A stretch of DNA of 7,439 nt from Verrucomicrobiales bacterium (GCA_003517285.1 DPAW01000355.1:1-7439), one strand, 5' to 3'. Positions 1 through 6,713 are shown, numbered from the stretch's first letter. Program-made: numbers and translations. Notes: generated from the sequence alone by a model not told the origin.

Positions 1-674
1 CCAAATTCCGGTGTAAGAATTTCTTTCGCATATTGCGGACTCACCGTGGTGATCGCATCGGCGTAGTGTAAACCGGCTTTCAAAAAATTTAAGCTACCCC
101 AGAATTCCGGCCCTTCTGAGTGAAACCAATTCCATGGCAAATTAGTAATCTCAAATCGCGTTGCTTCGCATTGGCCTTGGTAGGCCAAATTATGGATTGT
201 GAGTACTGTACGTGGAATCACTCGAGAGCCGCTGGCGCGTAGCAGCATCGGCACAAAAGCTGTCTGCCAGTCATGCACATGAACCACATCATATTCGCCA
301 GCCAACTGTGCCACAGCTTTACTGAGAAACATGAATCTTTCGGGGTTATCCCAATATCCATCGCCATTCGCCATGTATAACCCCGGTCGATCATAGAAAC
401 CTTCCTGCTCCAAAAACAAAAGTGTCAGCCCGTTCGATTCAGTCGCTTCCCACCATCGACCGGTAAAAGTCTGTTTACCGAGAGGCAAAACAACTTTAGG
501 ACCAAACGGTTTGAGATTAGGTATTTGGTCACGAATCCCTCGATACAATGGCGTGACCACTGTAACGTCTTCTCCCATTTCCGCCAGTGCGCCGCTGAGG
601 CCGGCGACCATGTCGGCGAGTCCGCCGGTTTTGGAGTACGGAAAGAATTCGCTAGTCGCCTGCAGGATGCGCAT
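1..674 (-). CDS. glgA: Glycogen synthase, N-terminal part (runs off the left edge)
   Basis: Glycogen synthase of the GT5 family transfers glucose from an NDP-glucose (ADP-glucose in most bacteria) to the non-reducing end of an alpha-1,4-glucan in the cytoplasm. Reading the minus strand from the ATG at 674 gives 224 uninterrupted codons. They begin MRILQATSEFFPYSKTGGL and carry the GT5 hallmark K-T-G-G-L (residues 15-19), which binds the sugar nucleotide. They continue through HVHDWQT (about 132-138), LTIHNLAYQG, and TVSPQYAKEI close to the edge. All are characteristic of the N-terminal GT-B half. The family is usually about 470-500 residues, so the C-terminal half lies outside. The start is 2 nt after the serS stop, and no Shine-Dalgarno is visible before it, so expression probably depends on the serS transcript and translational coupling. 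Its codons look more AT-rich than those of serS. Starch-synthase relatives share these motifs, but in a bacterium GlgA is the natural call. Confidence 0.95.
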   Translation of the reverse strand, partial: MRILQATSEFFPYSKTGGLADMVAGLSGALAEMGEDVTVVTPLYRGIRDQIPNLKPFGPKVVLPLGKQTFTGRWWEATESNGLTLLFLEQEGFYDRPGLYMANGDGYWDNPERFMFLSKAVAQLAGEYDVVHVHDWQTAFVPMLLRASGSRVIPRTVLTIHNLAYQGQCEATRFEITNLPWNWFHSEGPEFWGSLNFLKAGLHYADAITTVSPQYAKEILTPEF

Positions 675-676
675 GG

Positions 677-1978
677 CTAGGCGGCTGGAATGGTGTCTGT
701 CCGCAAGTACGGCTGCAACGGCTCGGGAATCTTAATTGAGCCGTCGTTTTGCTGATGCGTTTCTATCAGCGCCACAAATAAACGCGCCAAGGCCACGCCG
801 CTGCCATTCAGAATATGGGGCAGTTGATTGCCGCCCTGCTCTGCCTTGAAACGCGTTTTCATCCGGCGCGCCTGAAAGTCCTCGGTATTGGAAACACTGC
901 TAACTTCCAGATAGCTCCCCTGCCCCGGAGCCCAAACCTCGATGTCGTACGTCTTGGCCGCGGCAAAGCCCATATCGCCGCTACTGAGGGCGAGGACGCG
1001 GTAGTGAAGCCCCAATTGCTGCAGTACGGTCTCGGCGTTAATGAGCATTTTCTCAAGCTCACCATAACCGTCTTCCGGCTTCACCACCTTGATTAGCTCC
1101 ACCTTGTCGAATTGGTGTACACGAATCATGCCGCGCGTGGCCACGCCCGCCGCACCGGCTTCTGCGCGGAAACACGGGCTGTAGGCGCAATAATATTTCG
1201 GCAAATCCGTTTCGCTCAAAATCTCCCCGCGATGCAGGTTTGCCACAGGCGCTTCGGCCGTGGGGATGAGATAACGTTTACCAAGCGTCTCCCCGTCCTG
1301 CCCCTCTTGCACGGCGTATGCCTGATCGAGAAATTTCGGGAATTGCCCCACACCCTCCATGCACTCGGCCTGCACCATGAACGGCGGGCTCACTTCGGTA
1401 TAGCCGTGCTCGTGCACGTGAAGGTCCAGCAGATACTGGATCATCGCCCGTTCCAGGCGCGCGCCCCAACCGGTGTAGAGCAAAAAACCGCTGCCCGACA
1501 ATTTAGTGCCTCGCTCGAAATCAATCAGACCTAGGGCGTCGCATAAATCCACATGCCCTTTCGGCTCGAAATCAAACGCCGGCTTGTCACCGTGCACTTT
1601 GATCTCTTCATTGGCCGATTCATCCGGCCCCACCGGCACGGAGGCATGTGCTAAGTTCGGCAGTGTTAGAATTAAATTATTGAACCCCTCATCCGCCTCA
1701 TTCTTTTGCGTATTCAGCGCATCAATGCGATCGCCCAACTCGCGGGTCTCTGCCTTCTTGGCCTCCGCCTCCTCCTTTTTTCCCTGCCCCATCAAGGCGC
1801 CAATTTCCTTGGAGGCTGCATTGCGATCAGCCTGCAGGGTCTCCACCTCAGTGACAATGCCGCGGCGTTTCTCATCGAACGCCAGCAATTCATCGATCTT
1901 GCCCGCATCCTCGCCCCGTTGGGCAAGACGTTCACGGGCAGCGTCGGGTTCCTGGCGGATGTATTTGATGTCCAGCAC
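677..1978 (-). CDS. serS: Seryl-tRNA synthetase
   Basis: Class II aminoacyl-tRNA synthetase that charges tRNA-Ser (and tRNA-Sec where present) with serine in the cytoplasm. The 433 residues match the usual length of about 420-430. The N-terminal 110 residues are the charged, heptad-like helical arm that grips the long variable arm of tRNA-Ser. The catalytic domain shows motif 1 around VSPPFMV (196-202), the serine-pocket segment TAEAP (240-244, usually TSEVP), motif 2 FRAEAGAAG...TRGMIRVHQF (270-290), and motif 3 NGSGVALAR (391-399) with the conserved Arg. The segment SSVSNTEDFQARR (360-372) has Val where the family often has Cys. The start is GTG at 1978, chosen because MLDIKYIRQEPDAARERL is the standard SerRS N-terminus. 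There is no Shine-Dalgarno, but a TATAAT lies immediately upstream, so the message is probably leaderless. It is followed after 2 nt by glgA, an unusual partner that probably shares its transcript. Confidence 0.97.
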   Translation of the reverse strand: MLDIKYIRQEPDAARERLAQRGEDAGKIDELLAFDEKRRGIVTEVETLQADRNAASKEIGALMGQGKKEEAEAKKAETRELGDRIDALNTQKNEADEGFNNLILTLPNLAHASVPVGPDESANEEIKVHGDKPAFDFEPKGHVDLCDALGLIDFERGTKLSGSGFLLYTGWGARLERAMIQYLLDLHVHEHGYTEVSPPFMVQAECMEGVGQFPKFLDQAYAVQEGQDGETLGKRYLIPTAEAPVANLHRGEILSETDLPKYYCAYSPCFRAEAGAAGVATRGMIRVHQFDKVELIKVVKPEDGYGELEKMLINAETVLQQLGLHYRVLALSSGDMGFAAAKTYDIEVWAPGQGSYLEVSSVSNTEDFQARRMKTRFKAEQGGNQLPHILNGSGVALARLFVALIETHQQNDGSIKIPEPLQPYLRTDTIPAA

Positions 1979-1985
1979 GGCGCGG

Positions 1986-2013
1986 ATTATAGGCCCGGCT
2001 TTCGCGAGAGCAA
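1986..2013 (-). promoter_or_regulatory. Predicted promoter of serS-glgA (leaderless configuration)
   Basis: On the minus strand a perfect -10 TATAAT occupies 1986-1991. A weak -35 TTGCTC (3 of 6 matches to TTGACA) lies at 2008-2013, with a 16-nt spacer. Seven bases separate the -10 from the serS GTG at 1978, so the expected transcript start falls on or next to the start codon. It lies inside the 51-nt gap after the NagB-like gene, consistent with serS starting its own transcription unit. Confidence 0.55.
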
Positions 2014-2029
2014 GGCTGCGCGGCCCCAG

Positions 2030-2959
2030 TTAGTGCATTTCCACCGCGCAAGTGCCGATGCCGCCGCGGTAAAAATTGAACTGCACGTTGGGATGATCGC
2101 CCAGTAAACTCATGGGCACGGCACTGTCGGCGATGTTCTTGGCAATCATCAAGGTGGTGAGGCGTTGGCCCAGTGGATTATCGTGGGTGCCCGCGTGCCA
2201 AATGGAAACCTTCTCCGCCTGCCATGTTTCCTGCGGCCCCACAGTGATCGCCTTTTGGGGCACCATGGTGATATTGCCGCCACCGCTGGTGCGGGCATTT
2301 TGCGCCAGAGTCACGGGATGCAGATCCACCACGCGAGTGCCGAGCTTACGATACTCCTTGGGCGATGGCGGGCTGTTCTTCCATTTACCTTTTCGCGGCA
2401 AGGGATCATTGAAGGCCCAATGTTTGATATCGCCCTGCCCGCCCTGCATCACCGCGCAGCGTACGCCTTCCCAGCTGGAAATGAACGGCGCCGTGTCGGC
2501 CTTGGGAAAATGCATGTTTTCATCCGGCATCCGCAACCGACGATCGATCCGGTTGAAACACAGCTCGCGATCGGCCTTCTCAAACGACAAAGGATGATCC
2601 ATGGATACCTCACGTTTACCATCATGCCATTCGTCCATTCCCCAGAAATGCGATGAGCGCAGGCTGAGTCCGAGCGAATTTACCAGACGCGCCACGAGAG
2701 GTAGCTGTTCAGTAGGGCCGATTGGCCCACAAATACCCACGGGATTATCGGGCGTGGATTGCCGCCAAGCATCGATGTATTCCAATGCCTCCGCCAGATA
2801 AAAATCCTCCAGCGTATCGTACATCACCACCTTGAAGCCGGGACGCGACAGGCGCTCCATTTGGCGCGGCGTCAACTTTGCCGCGTCGTTGATAATCTCA
2901 TTATTCAATGTGGTATAATCCCACCAGTCCGGCGCAATGGTGCTGAGTTTTCTAGGCAT
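2030..2959 (-). CDS. Divergent NagB-like (glucosamine-6-phosphate deaminase/isomerase fold) protein
   Basis: A 309-residue member of the NagB/6-phosphogluconolactonase-like superfamily. Classical NagB converts glucosamine-6-phosphate to fructose-6-phosphate and ammonia. The family link rests on FWGMDEW (105-111), matching the NagB MDEY segment with its catalytic Asp (D72 in E. coli), and on [14 protein letters not shown] (173-186), matching GGVGNDGHIAFNEP. Departures are clear. The Asp equivalent to E. coli D141 is Ile178, with an Asp one position earlier (D177). E148 is replaced by Asp185. The GGTP-type phosphate loop is GPIGPTEQ (78-85). The catalytic His is kept (H180). The protein is also longer than the roughly 240-270 residues of NagB, with a W-rich N-terminal extension. 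Its ATG lies 2 nt after the PIG-L stop, and an AAAGGGA Shine-Dalgarno sits inside the end of that gene, so the two are probably translationally coupled. I infer a sugar-amine isomerase or deaminase role on an unusual substrate and have not assigned nagB. Confidence 0.8.
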   Translation of the reverse strand: MPRKLSTIAPDWWDYTTLNNEIINDAAKLTPRQMERLSRPGFKVVMYDTLEDFYLAEALEYIDAWRQSTPDNPVGICGPIGPTEQLPLVARLVNSLGLSLRSSHFWGMDEWHDGKREVSMDHPLSFEKADRELCFNRIDRRLRMPDENMHFPKADTAPFISSWEGVRCAVMQGGQGDIKHWAFNDPLPRKGKWKNSPPSPKEYRKLGTRVVDLHPVTLAQNARTSGGGNITMVPQKAITVGPQETWQAEKVSIWHAGTHDNPLGQRLTTLMIAKNIADSAVPMSLLGDHPNVQFNFYRGGIGTCAVEMH

Positions 2960-2961
2960 GA

Positions 2962-3765
2962 TTAAATCCCTTTCTCGAGTGAACGCTCAAAGTCACGGGC
3001 GATGCGATAGCCTTTCCCTAAGACTTCCGCCAACGGATCCAGTTCTTCCCCGCTGAACCCATAATGCAAGTGGCGCCGCCAACCTTCGGCGTGCTTAAAT
3101 TTTTTGGACAACTTCCCGATATGACGCGACATATCATCCGCGGTTTTAAGGTATGAATTCATCCCCTGACTCGTATCCAACCAATCCTGTTGGCTCACAT
3201 GCGCGGCGAGTGCCTCGATCTTGCGCTCATGTACCGCAGTCGTATCCACAAAGGCACCGGGGATAATTTTTTCACGGAGCGGCCCGCGCAAACTATGCGG
3301 CATGGCGTGATACACGGTCACATCATCGCCGTACGGACGTGTAGCGGGTGTCGTCTTGAAATTAGGCATCCCATGCGTAAATGCCGCCGTCACCGCCAAC
3401 CGACAAGTGTTGGTGTGATCCTCCATATAATCCACCGGCGAATGCGTCAGTACGATGGACGCTTTGCTTTTACGGATGGCTGCCGCCACTTTGCGCAGCG
3501 TGGGCACGGTATAAAGAATTTCAAGATCTCGGCAAATGCTGGAGTGAAACGTCGCCCCCAAAACCCGGGCTGCCTGGCGCGCTTCCTTGGCCCGCGTTCG
3601 AGCAGTCTTCTCCGGCGGCATTTTCACACTGCCCAGATTACCGGAGGAAAGGTTGAAATAATGAATCGTCCAACCCACGGCTTGCAACTGAAGCAACGTA
3701 CCGGCCATATAGAATTCAATGTCATCCGGGTGCGCCCCGATGGCAATGGCCGACGGCTTGGACAT
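2962..3765 (-). CDS. PIG-L/LmbE-family N-deacetylase
   Basis: A 267-residue zinc-dependent deacetylase of the PIG-L family, which also holds the GlcNAc-PI de-N-acetylase, MshB, BshB and LmbE. These enzymes remove acetyl groups from GlcNAc-type sugars. The N-terminus carries the family signature AHPDD (11-15), whose His12 and Asp15 are expected zinc and catalytic residues. A family-typical R-x-x-E helix (RTRAKEA, 57-63) follows. [16 protein letters not shown] (109-124) follows, with His117 the probable third zinc ligand. The C-terminal third is variable and its substrate contacts cannot be read. No signal peptide is seen, so it should act in the cytoplasm. It starts 5 nt after the oxidoreductase stop without a visible Shine-Dalgarno and ends 2 nt before the NagB-like gene. 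In Bacteroidota, NagB-like and PIG-L domains occur fused in one protein, which supports a joint job. The exact substrate is unknown. Confidence 0.9.
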   Translation of the reverse strand: MSKPSAIAIGAHPDDIEFYMAGTLLQLQAVGWTIHYFNLSSGNLGSVKMPPEKTARTRAKEARQAARVLGATFHSSICRDLEILYTVPTLRKVAAAIRKSKASIVLTHSPVDYMEDHTNTCRLAVTAAFTHGMPNFKTTPATRPYGDDVTVYHAMPHSLRGPLREKIIPGAFVDTTAVHERKIEALAAHVSQQDWLDTSQGMNSYLKTADDMSRHIGKLSKKFKHAEGWRRHLHYGFSGEELDPLAEVLGKGYRIARDFERSLEKGI

Positions 3766-3770
3766 GGTAA

Positions 3771-4802
3771 TTATTTGATCCGGACCGGCTTACCGGTGGC
3801 CGCTGATTGGTCCGCCGCAAAAATGATCTCATGCGAACGGGCCGCATCCGCAAGGCTCGTGTGCGGCATCTCCTTGCCTGCTCGCAGCGCCTTGAAGAAG
3901 GCCTCGAACTGCGTTTGATATGGGTGATCACTCACATCGCCGGAGTCCACCAACTGCGTGGCCAGCGTACTCCATTCGTTCTTGTTCAGAGCACCCATCT
4001 TGCTGGAGTAGAACTTATTATCCAAAATACTGCCCTCACTGCCCACGAGGTGTGTGTGGAAGTAGTATGGCTGCAGGCAGTCGATCACGCTGGCCACCTT
4101 ACCGATGCTGCCATCCTTGAATTTCAGGATCGTGACACTGGTGGTGTCGTATTCGTACTTCTGGAAAATCCGGTTCTTGGATTTGGTGGAATGACTGGAG
4201 ACCTCCACCACGTCCTTATTGCCCATGAGATACAACAGCGCATCCATCGCGTGGCAACCGGCCGAAAGCAGGCTGCTACCGCCGGCTTCTTTTTTGACGT
4301 TCCAGCGATACTGTCCGTACCACGGCCCCACGCCGTGATAATAATCCACCTCGCCATAATGAATCTTGCCGACCAGCCCTTGATCGATCACGGATTTAAG
4401 TGTCAGGAATTCCGCAGAGTATCGAACCTCAAAACAGACACACGTTTTTGCCTTGGCCTGTTTCACCGCCTTAGTTATGCGATTGAGATCGCGTTTTGCC
4501 AAAGTCAGTGGCTTCTCCACAATGATATGCTTGCCGGCCTTGGCCGCCGCCACCACCTGATCGGCGTGTTGGTAGGGATAGCTGGTGATGTCGATCACAT
4601 CGATGTTCGGATCGGAATAAATGTCCTTCAGGTTCACCGTGGATTTAATCCGTCCACCATGCCGCACACTGAGCTCGTCATCATCCAGTAAACGCGAGGA
4701 GTACACATTGGTGACCTGCGCCATGCCAGTGGCGTTGATGGCGTCGATGTGGGCTGTGGCAGCCCAGCCGTATCCGATAATGCCGACGTTTATTTTTTTC
4801 AC
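3771..4802 (-). CDS. Gfo/Idh/MocA-family NAD(P)-dependent oxidoreductase
   Basis: A sugar or cyclitol dehydrogenase-type protein with an N-terminal Rossmann fold and the C-terminal Gfo/Idh/MocA alpha/beta domain. From the chosen GTG at 4802 it has 343 residues, normal for the family. Visible motifs are the dinucleotide-binding GIIGYGWAATAH (7-18), the catalytic-region E-K-P (96-98, in IIVEKPL), and GGSSLLSAGCHAMD (174-187), where the family places its substrate-site His and Asp. No signal peptide or Tat motif is seen. The frame stays open to a TTG at 4874, but that would overlap the divergent transferase gene. The natural Rossmann N-terminus KKINVGIIGYG argues for the GTG, although no Shine-Dalgarno precedes it. 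It is the first gene of a tight three-gene group with a PIG-L deacetylase and a NagB-like protein, so an aminosugar substrate is the best inference. The substrate cannot be read from sequence. Confidence 0.88.
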   Translation of the reverse strand: MKKINVGIIGYGWAATAHIDAINATGMAQVTNVYSSRLLDDDELSVRHGGRIKSTVNLKDIYSDPNIDVIDITSYPYQHADQVVAAAKAGKHIIVEKPLTLAKRDLNRITKAVKQAKAKTCVCFEVRYSAEFLTLKSVIDQGLVGKIHYGEVDYYHGVGPWYGQYRWNVKKEAGGSSLLSAGCHAMDALLYLMGNKDVVEVSSHSTKSKNRIFQKYEYDTTSVTILKFKDGSIGKVASVIDCLQPYYFHTHLVGSEGSILDNKFYSSKMGALNKNEWSTLATQLVDSGDVSDHPYQTQFEAFFKALRAGKEMPHTSLADAARSHEIIFAADQSAATGKPVRIK

Positions 4803-4830
4803 AATATCCGAAGGTTGAAGTCCGTGAGCG

Positions 4831-4859
4831 ATGGCACAATGATTGAGCTCGAAAGTCAA
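4831..4859 (-). promoter_or_regulatory. Possible promoter of the oxidoreductase operon
   Basis: On the minus strand TTGACT (4854-4859, 5 of 6 matches to -35) is followed after 17 nt by TGCCAT (4831-4836, 3 of 6 to -10). A transcript would start near 4824, giving about 22 nt of leader to the GTG at 4802 and excluding the upstream TTG start. The -10 is poor, so this is tentative. Confidence 0.3.
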
Positions 4860-4861
4860 GT

Positions 4862-5455
4862 ATGCCAGAATCAAAAGTCGTAGTTTTCGTTAAAGCCCCA
4901 ATCCTAGGAAAAGTAAAAACACGTTTAGCCAAATCTATTGGAGATAAGGCTGCGTTAGAGGCTTATAAAGAATTAACTCTAACCGTCCTTGATCGCATTA
5001 AAAAACTACCCAAAGTCAATCTATGCTTTACTCCTGATGATTCAATTAACGAAGTCATACCATGGGCTCAGGAAAACTGGACGATCACCCCACAGGGCCC
5101 AGGCAATTTGGGAGAACGCATGTGCAAAGTGTTCGGTAACATAACGGAACCTACCCTTCTAATTGGATCTGATTGTCCTTACCTAAAAGAGAAAGACCTT
5201 ATCGAAGCAGGCCATGCTTTAGCGAAGAATGATTTAGTACTCGGCCCTGCCAAAGATGGCGGCTATTGGATGATAGGAATGAAAACCCATTACCCTTCAT
5301 TATTTAAAGAAATCAATTGGGGCTCGAGCACAGTTTATAAGTCAACCGTGTCATGCGCTAAAGAACAAGGGCTCCGGATCTGGGAAGGCCGAATGTTAGG
5401 AGATATTGATTACGCAGATGATTGGTTTCAGTTTAAGGCAAAACAGTCTCCCTAA
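4862..5455 (+). CDS. DUF2064 / TIGR04282-family transferase (nucleotidyltransferase-like fold)
   Basis: A 197-residue member of the DUF2064 family (TIGR04282, rSAM/selenodomain-associated transferase 1), related to GT-A glycosyltransferases and sugar nucleotidyltransferases; the reaction of most members is not established. It begins with [18 protein letters not shown] (6-23), resembling a nucleotide-binding N-terminus. It has GSDCPYL (102-108) as the likely metal-binding D-x-x motif, DGGYWMIGM (132-140), NWGSSTV (152-158) and DIDYADDW (181-188), all family hallmarks. Length is complete. The start is the ATG at 4862; no clear Shine-Dalgarno precedes it. It is divergent from the oxidoreductase and convergent with the prepilin-like gene, sharing 4 nt with the latter's end, so it stands alone. 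The TIGR04283 glycosyltransferase or radical SAM partners often found beside this family are absent here. The gene is AT-rich: 22 of 60 bases are G or C in 4921-4980, against 36 of 60 in a serS stretch (1381-1440). Confidence 0.9.
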   Translation: MPESKVVVFVKAPILGKVKTRLAKSIGDKAALEAYKELTLTVLDRIKKLPKVNLCFTPDDSINEVIPWAQENWTITPQGPGNLGERMCKVFGNITEPTLLIGSDCPYLKEKDLIEAGHALAKNDLVLGPAKDGGYWMIGMKTHYPSLFKEINWGSSTVYKSTVSCAKEQGLRIWEGRMLGDIDYADDWFQFKAKQSP

Positions 5456-6306
5456 TGATTGCCATTAGCATGAGCATGACCCTCTTCTAGAAAGGGGCGT
5501 GTTGCGAACGGTGCTGGCAGCACAGTTGTACCTCCACGGGATCTCATCATTGCAGTTAACTGCTTCTTTACATCGGCATTATTTGATTGCCGTGCTGAAC
5601 CATCGGTAAGGGCAAGCCCACCTTGGCTTTTATTAAGGCCAGCCATGGTGATTTCAACTAATTCAGGGCCACCATGACTGTGAAAGTTATCTCCAGGACC
5701 TCCATCATCTTCTTTCCCAACCTCATCAGCACCTCGAAAATGACCCTCAATTTCTTCTTCTTCCCAAAGAGTTATTCCAAACTCAGGATTTGGAGCTGCT
5801 ATGCCCCAATTCCATTTCCATCTTTCAACCTCAGGATGAGCGTTGATGTTACGCGTACTCATGAGAATATTACTTGGCCTTTGGGTGCAAGCTCCGAGGA
5901 AAACGGCATAGCTTTGCATTGAACTCTCGACATGGCCCCAATCAAATCCCTCTGCCATGACTCCCTCATAGTGCGCTCGAGTTTCCGGGTCACTAGGGGA
6001 TGTAAGAATTTCTGGGTTAGACACGGCTTTACCCAGAGGTTTCCATACATGTTCGATACAAAGACTATCAGCATGATCACCCACGCCATACATAGCATCC
6101 AAGGAGCGTGGCGTTAAATTCCACGGTGGGCTTCCAATAGCGTAAGCCGAAGCTAAAGATTTAAGATTATTGACGCATTTAATGCGATTTGCTTTGGCCT
6201 TTGCCTTAGCCAATGCCGGAAGAAGCATACTTGCAAGGATACCAATGATCGCTATGACAACCAAAAGCTCAATTAACGTGAAAGCTTTTCGATCATTTTT
6301 TTTCAT
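5452..6306 (-). CDS. Prepilin-like protein with type IV pilin N-terminal cleavage/methylation motif
   Basis: A 284-residue type II pseudopilin-like protein. It has a short basic leader (MKKNDRKA), a prepilin peptidase site before F9, F-T-L-I-E with the conserved Glu at +5 of the mature protein (E13), and a hydrophobic helix to about residue 29. The helix runs into [11 protein letters not shown], the form typical of Verrucomicrobiota and Planctomycetota. Near the C-terminus [12 protein letters not shown] (225-236) resembles the H-X9-DG processing-associated motif with Asn in place of His. The extreme C-terminus is His-rich ([11 protein letters not shown]). The product should sit in the inner membrane or assemble into a pseudopilus. 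No secretion or pilus genes adjoin it, as is usual for these numerous stand-alone paralogues, and its specific role is unknown. An in-frame ATG at 6321 exists, but 6306 gives a canonical leader. Codon use is AT-rich like the transferase. Confidence 0.88.
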   Translation of the reverse strand: MKKNDRKAFTLIELLVVIAIIGILASMLLPALAKAKAKANRIKCVNNLKSLASAYAIGSPPWNLTPRSLDAMYGVGDHADSLCIEHVWKPLGKAVSNPEILTSPSDPETRAHYEGVMAEGFDWGHVESSMQSYAVFLGACTQRPSNILMSTRNINAHPEVERWKWNWGIAAPNPEFGITLWEEEEIEGHFRGADEVGKEDDGGPGDNFHSHGGPELVEITMAGLNKSQGGLALTDGSARQSNNADVKKQLTAMMRSRGGTTVLPAPFATRPFLEEGHAHANGNH

Positions 6307-6340
6307 AATAATTAAATCCATCTAATTAAAAACATGTGAG

Positions 6341-6346
6341 ATTTTA
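6341..6346 (-). promoter_or_regulatory. Possible -10 element for the prepilin-like gene
   Basis: On the minus strand TAAAAT (5 of 6 matches to TATAAT) lies about 35 nt before the ATG at 6306. No convincing -35 was found at the normal spacing, so an activator or an alternative sigma factor would be needed, or the match is chance in AT-rich DNA. Confidence 0.25.
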
Positions 6347-6392
6347 ACATTGAATTGATTGTTTGCGCTGAACATGCGGTAAAACCACAGTA

Positions 6393-6411
6393 ATTGCAAC
6401 TAACTTGCAAT
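6393..6411. repeat. Perfect inverted repeat, possible operator
   Basis: ATTGCAA and TTGCAAT flank a 5-nt spacer (CTAAC), giving a perfect 7-bp dyad. It lies about 87-105 nt upstream of the prepilin-like gene start. Size and symmetry suit a dimeric regulator, but no regulator gene is in the window and no second copy was seen. Confidence 0.4.
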
Positions 6412-6589
6412 GAAATTAAGATCAAAAATCATTGACACCCACCCATGCGCGGTTGCTGACAACACAACCTGATGTGCTACAGGAGCTAATACGGCTAGGC
6501 ACGCTTAAAAGGCCAAAGAAAACAGTATTACGAAGTGGGACCACTTTTAAATGTGAAACTGCCTATAAACGATGAAATTAAGGGAAACG

Positions 6590-6609
6590 CTGCTATTGGC
6601 TAATAGCGG
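6590..6609 (-). terminator. Weak hairpin downstream of tRNA-Gly, possible terminator or processing signal
   Basis: On the minus strand GCTATT (6602-6607) and AATAGC (6592-6597) pair across a 4-nt loop, about 30 nt after the tRNA 3' end. Only a short, interrupted T stretch follows (GCGTTTCCC), so it is a poor intrinsic terminator. It may instead help 3' processing or be chance. Confidence 0.25.
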
Positions 6610-6637
6610 GAAATAACACTGATATACAGAAATGTAG

Positions 6638-6711
6638 TGGAGCGGGTGAAGGGAATCGAACCCTCATCAAGAGCTTGGAAGGCTCCCGCTCTACCGTTGA
6701 GCTACACCCGC
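6638..6711 (-). tRNA. tRNA-Gly, anticodon TCC, with encoded CCA
   Basis: The minus strand folds into a complete cloverleaf. The acceptor arm GCGGGTG/CACCCGC has seven perfect pairs. The D stem is GCTC/GAGC with a 7-nt loop. The anticodon stem GGAGC/GCTCT has one G-U pair, and its loop CTTCCAA gives anticodon TCC at 34-36. The variable loop is TGAT, and the T arm GAGGG/CCCTT carries the loop TTCGATT. Discriminator T73 is followed by an encoded CCA (6638-6640), making 74 nt. U73 is typical of bacterial tRNA-Gly. It reads GGA codons, and GGG by wobble. It is transcribed away from pyrC. Confidence 0.97.
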
Positions 6712-6713
6712 AA

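Larger units (their letters stand above)
6322..6637. other. 316-nt gene-free AT-rich stretch between the prepilin-like gene and tRNA-Gly
   Basis: No credible ORF is present. The longest ATG-led frames I followed on the plus strand (from 6410, 20 codons; from 6572, 14 codons) have no Shine-Dalgarno and no recognisable product. It holds a perfect inverted repeat at 6393-6411, a short hairpin at 6592-6607, a small palindrome near 6534-6547 and an 11-bp direct repeat (6410-6420 and 6572-6582). No RNA family or riboswitch could be recognised by eye. Confidence 0.6.

Noticed and set aside
3190..3918. Long open frame on the plus strand opposite the PIG-L gene
   Set aside because: Antisense shadow. 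It spans the PIG-L/oxidoreductase junction, has no recognisable motif, and the minus-strand genes are clear family members.
3807..4691. 294-codon plus-strand frame opposite the oxidoreductase
   Set aside because: Antisense shadow of a well-supported Gfo/Idh/MocA gene; the translation has no domain features.
4803..4874. Upstream TTG start for the oxidoreductase
   Set aside because: It would add 24 residues before a standard Rossmann N-terminus and overlap the divergent transferase gene; the GTG at 4802 is better.
6410..6472. Possible 20-codon small protein on the plus strand
   Set aside because: No Shine-Dalgarno, no hydrophobic or toxin-like pattern, and its start overlaps the inverted repeat; indistinguishable from chance.
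6433..6486. TTGACA on the plus strand as a promoter
   Set aside because: No acceptable -10 at 16-18 nt spacing, and no plus-strand gene follows before the oppositely oriented tRNA.
6534..6549. Palindrome AAGTGGGACCACTTTT as a plus-strand terminator
   Set aside because: The stem is only 5 bp, the T run is short, and no plus-strand gene lies just upstream.
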